From positions 138,633 through 202,632 of the forward strand of contig NZ_JAIQYY010000005.1 in the NCBI RefSeq assembly GCF_020181035.1: 64,000 bases of DNA. Reading direction: 5' to 3'. A program made the position numbers and the translations under genes. Numbering within the stretch: position 1 is the first letter of the stretch; every line of letters starts with the position of its first letter. Below the pieces are notes generated by a model, which saw only the letters and a list, made by a program, of their open reading frames with translations, did no database searches and had not been told where the DNA came from. Positions 35,200-42,046 of this stretch are shown here, piece after piece. Origin of the DNA: Streptomyces sp. CoH27 (GTDB lineage: Bacteria > Actinomycetota > Actinomycetes > Streptomycetales > Streptomycetaceae).

Positions 35200-36045
35200 T
35201 CACAGCTCCTTCAAGGCGCGGTGGATCACGGCGGAGGAGGCCTCCATGTCCAACGCTTGTGCCTGGAGGTACTCGAACGCAAGTCTGTATCGCTCCAGTT
35301 CCTCGTCCTTCTCAAGGAAGAGGGACCCCGTGTGGAAGTCGACGTACACCACGTCAAGGGCCGGCTCGGGCCCGCCGATGATGACGAAGCTTCCCAGTGC
35401 TGCGGCGTGCGCTCCCTTGGAGAACGGCAGTATCTGGAGCGTGATGTGGGGGGACTCGTTCGCTTCGAGCAGTCGGCCAAGCTGCTCCTTCATGGTCTGA
35501 GGTGACCCGACGACGCGGCGGATCACAGACTCATCCAAGATCGCCCAGAGCCGCGGCGGCCTCGGACGGGTGAGGATCTCCTGCCGCTTCATGCGGATGT
35601 CGACCAGGCGCTCGATTTCCGTCTGTTCAAGGGGTACTTCGTTGGCTTGCTGCAACGCAGTGCTGTATGACCGGGTTTGGAGGAGGCCAGGGACGTAGAC
35701 GCAGGAGAAGTGGCTTTCGCGTACCGCCTCATCCTCAAGAGTGAGCAGCAGGTTCATGCTCTCGGGGATGGAGTCTGCGAAGGAGTTCCACCAGCCTTGC
35801 TGCTTGGCGTCTTTGGCCAGGCCAACAACGGCCCTTCGCTCGGCCTCAGTTGCGCCATATTCGCGGCACAGCGCCTCAACGACGATCCACTTGACCGGCC
35901 CCGCCTGGGTCTCGTACCGGCTGACTGTCGCCTTCGAGACGCCGACGAGCCGCCCGGCTTCCTCAAGGGTCAACCCCTTGCGGGCGCGCAACTTGCGCAT
36001 CATCGCGCCCAGTTGGCGCCGACGTGTTGTGGTCCGCTCGGACAT
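35200..36045 (-). CDS. XRE-family regulator with C-terminal DUF5753 (WhiJ/Scr1-like)
   Basis: 281 residues from ATG 36045 (GAAGGAG upstream). The HTH lies at about 10-65 (LGAMMRKLRARKGLTLEEAGRLVGVSKATVSRYET). DUF5753 follows (VRESHFSCVYVPGLLQTRSYSTALQQ, AILDESVIRRVVG, ITLQILPFSKGAHAAALGSFVII). It acts with the DUF397 protein encoded next and the divergent HATPase in the WhiJ-type loci that modulate development. It probably binds the 220-bp divergent promoter region. Confidence 0.93.
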   Translation of the reverse strand: MSERTTTRRRQLGAMMRKLRARKGLTLEEAGRLVGVSKATVSRYETQAGPVKWIVVEALCREYGATEAERRAVVGLAKDAKQQGWWNSFADSIPESMNLLLTLEDEAVRESHFSCVYVPGLLQTRSYSTALQQANEVPLEQTEIERLVDIRMKRQEILTRPRPPRLWAILDESVIRRVVGSPQTMKEQLGRLLEANESPHITLQILPFSKGAHAAALGSFVIIGGPEPALDVVYVDFHTGSLFLEKDEELERYRLAFEYLQAQALDMEASSAVIHRALKEL

Positions 36046-36265
36046 TCGGCTCCTTCGCCGTGCGTCGGGGTGATGGCCCGGAAATCCCCAACAGGCTAGG
36101 TATCGCTGAACCGGGCTCACCACCGGATTCACTCGATCGATTCTCGTGAGAAGTTACACGACAAGACTTCTCGTATGCCATGCTCGTGCTCGGATCGCTA
36201 CGCAGTGCAGCCGTGCGGATACGGCAGGCGCAGGCATGTGCGTGGCCCGGGAGGGAGGAGGGGCC

Positions 36266-36898
36266 ATGCCCGTCTCCGAAACGATCGACCCTCGACTCCG
36301 TTGCGTCCTGCCCTTCAAGGCAGTGCCCGTAGAGGTAGGGCGGCTGCGAAGCGCAGCCGCGAGGCAACTGGCCAAATGGGGAATGCCGGTATCTGTCGAG
36401 GAAGCCGAAGTCATCGTCACCGAGCTGGCGACGAACGTCGTCAAGCACGTGGGGGAGGGCGCCTCGGCGACGCTGGTATTGGAATGGAGGGGCGACCGCC
36501 TGCGGTTGGAGGTGCACGACAGGAGCCCTGCTCTCCCCGCTGCACGGGTGGCGGACTGCTACGAGGAATGCGGTCGAGGCCTGCACCTCGTCGCAGGGCT
36601 GGCTATCGACTGGGGTGCCGTTCTTACCGCCGCTGGTAAGGCGGTCTGGTGTGAGGTGCCCCTCAGCGTTGGGAAGGGACGCGAGAGAATCGCGCGGGCC
36701 GTCGAAGCGCTGGAGAGGTACCAGAGCGCCAAGACCGGTGCGGGCCGACGAGTGAGGAGCCGGGATGCCGGCCTTGAGGAGTCGGCGGTCGAGCTGATCG
36801 CTGATCTCCTCCACTGGACTGCCGCCCGCGGCCACGACCCGGACGACATCCTTGACCGGGCTCAGATGCACTACGAAGCCGAAGCGGACGCTGCCTAG
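36266..36898 (+). CDS. ATP-binding (HATPase_c/anti-sigma-like) protein
   Basis: 210 residues from ATG 36266 (GGAGGAGGGG upstream). It is a histidine-kinase-like ATPase: EEAEVIVTELATNVVKHVGEG (N box) and CGRGLHLVAGLAIDWG (G box), as in the RsbW/SpoIIAB-like proteins of Streptomyces. The C-terminal 55 residues are an extra helical tail. It is divergent from the XRE regulator, the third member of the WhiJ-like set. Confidence 0.9.
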   Translation: MPVSETIDPRLRCVLPFKAVPVEVGRLRSAAARQLAKWGMPVSVEEAEVIVTELATNVVKHVGEGASATLVLEWRGDRLRLEVHDRSPALPAARVADCYEECGRGLHLVAGLAIDWGAVLTAAGKAVWCEVPLSVGKGRERIARAVEALERYQSAKTGAGRRVRSRDAGLEESAVELIADLLHWTAARGHDPDDILDRAQMHYEAEADAA

Positions 36899-37105
36899 TG
36901 GAGGGAGCGGACTTCCGTCGTCCACCCAAGAAGGCGTCCGAGTGATCAATATCGTAGGAGTGTGTAGGCGTGGCGGAGGGTGCGTTCAGCGAACCGCGGA
37001 GTGTGGGGCACACTTGGTGAGGTCTCGTTGTCAGTGGGGTCTGTCACCCTCAGTGATGGTGGATTGCAAGATGCGTCTGCCGCTGCACGGCTGTAAGGAG
37101 GGGGC
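36899..37105. other. intergenic region before the methyltransferase
   Basis: It contains short palindromes GTTC-AGC-GAAC (36984-36994) and GTGTG-GGG-CACAC (37001-37013), about 100 bp before the methyltransferase start. They could be control sites. No C-protein gene is nearby. AAGGAGGG precedes the ATG. Confidence 0.35.
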
Positions 37106-38326
37106 ATGACCCACACGAAGGAATCGGGGCGCGCGAGCGCAGAGCCGGCCGAGCCCGAGTTCATCTCGATCGAGATCTGCGCTGGTGCTGGTGGACAGGC
37201 TGTCGGCCTGCACCAGGCGGGCTTTGGGCATCTGGCCCTGGTCGAGATCGACCAGCATGCTGTTGAGACTCTCGAACTCAACATCAACGACCACGAGGTG
37301 TGGGCGTGGGAGAGGGAGCACTGCGACATCCTGTCGGCCGATGTCAAGAAGTTCGACCCTCACAGTGACCTGACCAAGGGTGCTGATCTGCTGAGGAAGA
37401 GCGATCTGGACCTCTTGGCCGGCGGTGTTCCCTGCCCTCCGTTCTCGCACGCAGGAAAGCAGCTCGGCAAGGACGATGAGCGAGATCTCTTCCCGCGCAT
37501 GCTGGAGTTGGTCGAGACTCTGAAGCCCCGGGCCGTGATGATTGAAAACGTCCGAGGGATCATGGACCCCAAGTTCTCGGACTACCGCGACTGGATCAAG
37601 GCACGGCTCCAGGGCGGCAAGTACCGAGGCGACGATGGGCAGCTTGCCTATGAAAAAGGTCTTGGCTACACGGTCGCCAAGTGGGGTGTCTTGGAGGCCA
37701 GTGATTTCGGGGTGCCACAGCTTAGGCCACGGGCCATCCTCGTCGCGTTCCGGAACGACGTCATCAAGGACCTCAAATACGAGTGGCCCTCGCCTACGCA
37801 TGAGGATCCGGTCAGTGTCGCAGACAGCCTTGAGCCGTCCATGCGGGAGCGTTTCGAACCGTACTTCGAGGGTGTGCACGCCGAGAAGGCCCGCGATGCC
37901 TTTGATCGGTGGCTGAGGAAGGCTCGCGATCGAGATGCCGAACTCAAGGGCAAGGGCGGCGGCATCGCACCCACGCTCGTCGGCGGGTCGAAGAAGCATG
38001 GTGGGGCCGATCTCGGACCTAGTCGTGCGAAGGCGGCCTGGAAACAACTTGGCGTCTCGGGCATGGGCGTGGCCAATGATATCGAGACGTCTGCAACGAA
38101 ACAGACCGAAGACCGTGACCTCTTCGGCCCTGACGGACCGATGCTTACCGTGCGACAGGCAGCCATCATTCAGGGCTTCCCGCCTGAGTGGGACTTCTCG
38201 GGCGGGAAGACCGCTCAGTACCGGCAGGTGGGTAACGCTTTTCCGCCGCCGGTGGCCAGGGCTGTCGGCAGGTCGATCATCGACGTACTGAAGGCAGCCA
38301 AGGAGCGCGACCAGAAGAAGAGCTGA
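37106..38326 (+). CDS. DNA (cytosine-5) methyltransferase of an NgoMIV-type RM system
   Basis: 406 residues. 5mC motifs are in order: I (SIEICAGAGGQAVGLHQAGF, 21-40), IV with catalytic C110 (GGVPCPPFS), VI (ENVRG, 147-151), VIII-like (QLRPRAILVAF), a target-recognition region at about 235-330, and X (QVGNAFPPPVARAVG). It methylates cytosine in host DNA. The specificity is probably GCCGGC, inferred from the adjacent NgoMIV-like nuclease. Its stop codon directly abuts that of vsr on the opposite strand (TGATCA, no gap). GC is lower than in core genes. Confidence 0.93.
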   Translation: MTHTKESGRASAEPAEPEFISIEICAGAGGQAVGLHQAGFGHLALVEIDQHAVETLELNINDHEVWAWEREHCDILSADVKKFDPHSDLTKGADLLRKSDLDLLAGGVPCPPFSHAGKQLGKDDERDLFPRMLELVETLKPRAVMIENVRGIMDPKFSDYRDWIKARLQGGKYRGDDGQLAYEKGLGYTVAKWGVLEASDFGVPQLRPRAILVAFRNDVIKDLKYEWPSPTHEDPVSVADSLEPSMRERFEPYFEGVHAEKARDAFDRWLRKARDRDAELKGKGGGIAPTLVGGSKKHGGADLGPSRAKAAWKQLGVSGMGVANDIETSATKQTEDRDLFGPDGPMLTVRQAAIIQGFPPEWDFSGGKTAQYRQVGNAFPPPVARAVGRSIIDVLKAAKERDQKKS

Positions 38327-38836
38327 TCAGTCGTTCGCCTTCCCCTTGCGGGCTGCGCTGCGACGCCTCTCGACCTCGGCCGCGATGCGGGCAGCGCAGT
38401 CCTCTGAGGGCTCATGTTCCCAGAACCGGAGTACTGTCCAGCCGGCTTCTTCTAGACGTCGGTCGGTGTCCCGGTCGCGGGCGATGTTCCGGGCAACCTT
38501 GTCTGACCAGTAGGAGGGGTTGGTCTTCGGTGAAACGTAGTGTTGCGGGCACCCGTGCCAGTAGCAGCCGTCGATGAAAACAGCGAGCTTCGTCGGTCGG
38601 AATACAATGTCCGCAGTTCTGTGGAGTCCGGGCAGTGGTTTCGCAGCAACACGGTATCGGAAACCTCGGGCGTGGAGGAGGCTCCGTACCAATCTTTCAG
38701 GCTTGGTGTCGCGGCTGCGGATCGCTTGCATGTTTCTGCGTCGAGCTGCAGACGAGGCCCAGGAACCCTCTGGCGCCTGCCAAGGCTGGTCGTCCATTTG
38801 TTTCTTCTTGGAATCTTGCATAGAATCCGTCACCAT
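38327..38836 (-). CDS. vsr: very short patch repair endonuclease
   Basis: 169 residues. Vsr features: RRRNMQAIRSRDTKPERLVRSLLHARGFRYR, TADIVFRPTKLAVFIDGCYWHGCP (catalytic D76; zinc and His residues 89-96) and ARDRDTDRRLEEAGWTVLRFWEHE. It nicks next to T:G mismatches left by deamination of 5-methylcytosine, limiting mutation at the methyltransferase's sites. The ATG at 38836 overlaps the stop of the restriction gene (ATGGTGA), so translation is coupled. M14 is a later alternative. Confidence 0.95.
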   Translation of the reverse strand: MVTDSMQDSKKKQMDDQPWQAPEGSWASSAARRRNMQAIRSRDTKPERLVRSLLHARGFRYRVAAKPLPGLHRTADIVFRPTKLAVFIDGCYWHGCPQHYVSPKTNPSYWSDKVARNIARDRDTDRRLEEAGWTVLRFWEHEPSEDCAARIAAEVERRRSAARKGKAND

Positions 38837-39567
38837 TTAGCCAATGTCATGACCAGCTGCTCATAAGGCAGTACGCGACGTTGTTTCGTGCACTCCTCCC
38901 AGTCTCCCTGCTGGCCAATGTTGCCAACATCCCGCACCGCACGATCGAGAGCGTCATAGGCGATATGATAGACAGCGTCGATCTCGCCCGTACCACGGGC
39001 GATTGCCACAATTCTTGACGGAAGAGGCTCGGCGGTCACCACGACCAAATGTGGTTGCCTACCTCTACGATGACGAATGAGCCCGTTGAATTCATGACGC
39101 GTGTTTTGCACTCGATCGGACCGGATTGTCCACTTGCAAGAGATTGCCGCATGCAGCACGGGGAAACCATCGGTAAGTGGCGAGTCACACGGAATCCCAA
39201 CGGTGACATCCGGCTTCACCAGGTAGTCAGTTCCGATAGTGATACGCAATTCAGGGTTCGATTTAACCAAGTCATCAAGTGCGTTCAGATGACGGTACTG
39301 AGCGAACTGACGCGCCTTAACACCACGTTGGACAATCCACTGGCGATCAGGTTTGGCTTGTAGTAGCTGTGTCTCCAAGTCATTTCGAACGGCCATCTCA
39401 AGCAGCTTGCCCGCCTCCCCCTCACCGGGTGCCTGTGCAGTTGGCACAGCAAGGTGACGAAGCATTGCCCTGGCCAGAACTTTCGATTGCTCACTGTCTG
39501 AGTCAGCGACGTTGGGAACGCCGGAGGCTCGCCAGCCGAGAAGGAGGGAAGCGAAGGGAGCAGTCAT
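38830..39567 (-). CDS. NgoMIV-family type II restriction endonuclease
   Basis: 245 residues from ATG 39567. The core matches what I know of NgoMIV very closely: GTDYLVKPDVTVG (active-site D120), HAAISCKWTIRSDRVQNTR (S143-C-K145), HLVVVTAEPLPSRI and GTGEIDAVYH. The insertion between the catalytic Asp and the S-x-K strand is about 20 residues shorter than I recall for NgoMIV. NgoMIV cuts G^CCGGC as a tetramer. The cognate methyltransferase and Vsr are adjacent. Expected cytosolic DNA cleavage of unmodified invaders. Confidence 0.93.
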   Translation of the reverse strand: MTAPFASLLLGWRASGVPNVADSDSEQSKVLARAMLRHLAVPTAQAPGEGEAGKLLEMAVRNDLETQLLQAKPDRQWIVQRGVKARQFAQYRHLNALDDLVKSNPELRITIGTDYLVKPDVTVGIPCDSPLTDGFPVLHAAISCKWTIRSDRVQNTRHEFNGLIRHRRGRQPHLVVVTAEPLPSRIVAIARGTGEIDAVYHIAYDALDRAVRDVGNIGQQGDWEECTKQRRVLPYEQLVMTLAKW

Positions 39568-39674
39568 GGACAAAGGCTACTGCAGGGGCGTTCTGCGCTG
39601 CAGCCCAGCAGAACATCCCCGCAGTAGCAAACAGGGCCAGTGTATGCAGCAGATGCTGACGCTAGGGTACTCCG

Positions 39675-40265
39675 TCAACCGCCGAGTACCGTAAGGGCGG
39701 CTTCTCTTACGCTGCTGGGGGCCTTCTTGCTGCGAAGGTTGTTTTTGATGATGGAGGGGATAATGCCTATGTCTAGGGTGAGCGACTTAAGCATGTAGAC
39801 GTCCACACCGTTGGCCTTGCGTGTTTCAATATCTAGCCCAAGCTCCCGCAGTTCACGGGTTCGGCGTTCGGCATGAACTGAGTCCTTCGTCACTACTCGC
39901 AGCAGTGAAGCAGTCACCGGATTTCCGAGATGCTGAAGCAGCAGAGTGAAAAGTTCTTCATGTGTGCGGCTGCCGTATGGGACGCTTAGGTACTCCTCGG
40001 GAATTTGGTCACCATACTGCGATAGCATGACTTCGCTAAGCTCCTTGCGAAGATCCTGGAATGTTGTAATTCCGCTCGGAAGACTCGTGCGGATGAGGGC
40101 CTGCATCGATTCGGCAAGCAAACGCTTTGCATAGAGATATGTATCCAGAAGGTCCTGTGCGGAAGAGTCCTGCTGGATCTGCTTGAGCAATTCCCCAACT
40201 GCATGTTCGGTGGACGGCTTGAGCCGATTCCAGTCAGCCAGCGGGGTGGACTCAGAGTCGGGCAT
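39675..40265 (-). CDS. putative winged-helix protein of the RM island
   Basis: 196 residues, not recognised as a named family. Residues 1-105 are helical and charged. Residues 108-160 (LLQHLGNPVTASLLRVVTKDSVHAERRTRELRELGLDIETRKANGVDVYMLKSL) have the winged-helix layout seen in nuclease-linked wHTH domains (R-x-R-ELR-x-LG-x-DI-x-T, then a short hairpin and Y-x-L). AGGAG precedes the ATG. It lies between the helicase (11 bp) and the restriction gene (about 107 bp). It could be a DNA-binding specificity or control subunit (inference). Confidence 0.75.
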   Translation of the reverse strand: MPDSESTPLADWNRLKPSTEHAVGELLKQIQQDSSAQDLLDTYLYAKRLLAESMQALIRTSLPSGITTFQDLRKELSEVMLSQYGDQIPEEYLSVPYGSRTHEELFTLLLQHLGNPVTASLLRVVTKDSVHAERRTRELRELGLDIETRKANGVDVYMLKSLTLDIGIIPSIIKNNLRSKKAPSSVREAALTVLGG

Positions 40266-40276
40266 TAGACGGACTC

Positions 40277-42046
40277 CTATCTCTTCATGGCGTCGATGAC
40301 ACTGCTGTCAGGAGGGTATCGGAGTATGTGGCTGTCTTCACCGGCATTTTCTACAGCTTCCAGATCACCTAGCCACTCGCGGAGGAACTGAGCGCCGGCC
40401 ACATCAGGGCTGTTGGCTCGAAGGAAGGTAACTTGGCTGCCAATCTTTACGCGTGAATCACGCGTAGTTGTGTCGGGCGAACGGAGCGAGTCGCGCAGGC
40501 TCAGGCCTGCCGCGAAACGACGGATATCAGAGACGAAGTCCAGAACAACCACTTTGTCCTTTCCTGGTGCTAGGCGCAGGCCACGCCCCAGTTGCTGGAC
40601 AAAGATTCGCCGACTATGTGTGACACGCTGGAAGACCACGATGTTGACATCAGGAACGTCGATGCCTTCGTTAAGCACATCAACAGCACACAGGACACCA
40701 ATGCGGGCGTCAGAAAAATCCCAAAGAATGCGATTGCGTGTTGGAATATCTACAGTCTTGCCACCTGAAGTCCGTGAGGCGATGACGTCGGCGTTGGTAA
40801 AGCCCAATGCATTGATGCGACCAGCCATGCGTTCAGCGTGGTCGATCGTGCCGCAGAAAACAATGGCTCGTGGGTTAGGCTGCTCTAGCCACACCTCAGC
40901 AAGCCGATTTACTACAGCGTCATCCCACTCATCTATGAACAACGTGCGATTTATTCCCCGTGGAGTCAAGGGCGGGAAGGGCTTGGAAAGTCCACGAACC
41001 AAACCATCCCAATCAATGTTGTCTGTGAACATCCGGTAGTCAACGTTGGCCAGGTACCCTTCCCGGAGGCCGCGAACCATGTCTATGTCTACGATGGGGT
41101 AGTCGAACCACTGGGCCAAACTCTTCCCATCCGGCCTCCACGGTGTGGCAGTCATACCAAGAAGGAAGGCCCCGCCATTCCCAGCTGAAACCTCACTCAA
41201 AATTGTGTTGTAAGCCAAAGTGCCGAGATGGTGGCACTCATCGACGATCACAAGACCGAACTCTGGAAGAGTACGTCCTGCTGCCGCTGCGGAGGCAACA
41301 CTGTCTACACATGCAAAAACAATATCCGTATCAGCCAGCGCATCGGCATCCGGGCGCTCATAGCCGTTCCACACCACGGTTGAGACAGAGGATGGCAGCA
41401 TAGGCCAAAAGGACTTCTCAAGCTGGTATACAAGTTCGTTACGGTGCGCCAGGACCAGAGTTTTGGCGCTTGGCCGAGAAGCGTGGAAACGCCGATAAAA
41501 CTCGGCAGCGACAAACGTCTTCCCAAGCCCTGTCGCAAGCACGACCAAGGCGCTGCGAGATCCGTTGACCAACTCTCCCATCGACTGATTCACCGCTCGC
41601 TCTTGGTAGGAGCGCAACTGGTAATGCTCGGGCAGCCGTTGAGACAAGGAATTAATTGGGATGCGTTCAGCTTGCCTCATCAAGGCACGCCGATCCCACA
41701 ATTGCAGAGGAACTCCGTTGGCTGCCAAATGCTCTCGCTGGGCACGTACCGAGGTCTCGAAGCCGTTCAAGCTCACCACAACAGGAATATCGGCATCGTA
41801 GCGCCTACACGCGGAGATGGTCTGCGCAATAACCTCTGGTCCCACGGGGGTTTTCCAGCGTTTAACTTGGAACAGCCATCTACGTCCATTGAGTGTGCCG
41901 ATTACATCGGCCCCTCCGTCGCCGGAGGCGCCCACGAGTTGAACACCGGTGTATCCGCGAGCGATGAGGAGACGCTGCACTGTGCGCTCAAAGGCTTGCC
42001 ATCCTGTTCCCGCCAGGTGCAGATCTGAGACAATGCGTTGAGTCAT
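40277..42046 (-). CDS. Mrr-type nuclease domain fused to an SF2 DEAD/DEAH helicase
   Basis: 589 residues. The N-terminus (14-115) is a restriction-endonuclease (Mrr_cat) fold: FERTVQRLLIARGYTGVQLVGASGDGGADVIG with D47, then FQVK (Q60-x-K62). Helicase motifs follow: Q-motif-like YQLRSYQERAV, Walker A ATGLGKT (171-177), DECH (269-272), TAT (299-301) and motif VI QQLGRGLRLAPGKDKV (about 500-515). The C-terminal 60 residues are unassigned. The start ATG overlaps the MORC-like gene's stop (ATGA). It probably translocates on DNA and cleaves, guided or gated by the GHKL ATPase. Confidence 0.92.
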   Translation of the reverse strand: MTQRIVSDLHLAGTGWQAFERTVQRLLIARGYTGVQLVGASGDGGADVIGTLNGRRWLFQVKRWKTPVGPEVIAQTISACRRYDADIPVVVSLNGFETSVRAQREHLAANGVPLQLWDRRALMRQAERIPINSLSQRLPEHYQLRSYQERAVNQSMGELVNGSRSALVVLATGLGKTFVAAEFYRRFHASRPSAKTLVLAHRNELVYQLEKSFWPMLPSSVSTVVWNGYERPDADALADTDIVFACVDSVASAAAAGRTLPEFGLVIVDECHHLGTLAYNTILSEVSAGNGGAFLLGMTATPWRPDGKSLAQWFDYPIVDIDMVRGLREGYLANVDYRMFTDNIDWDGLVRGLSKPFPPLTPRGINRTLFIDEWDDAVVNRLAEVWLEQPNPRAIVFCGTIDHAERMAGRINALGFTNADVIASRTSGGKTVDIPTRNRILWDFSDARIGVLCAVDVLNEGIDVPDVNIVVFQRVTHSRRIFVQQLGRGLRLAPGKDKVVVLDFVSDIRRFAAGLSLRDSLRSPDTTTRDSRVKIGSQVTFLRANSPDVAGAQFLREWLGDLEAVENAGEDSHILRYPPDSSVIDAMKR

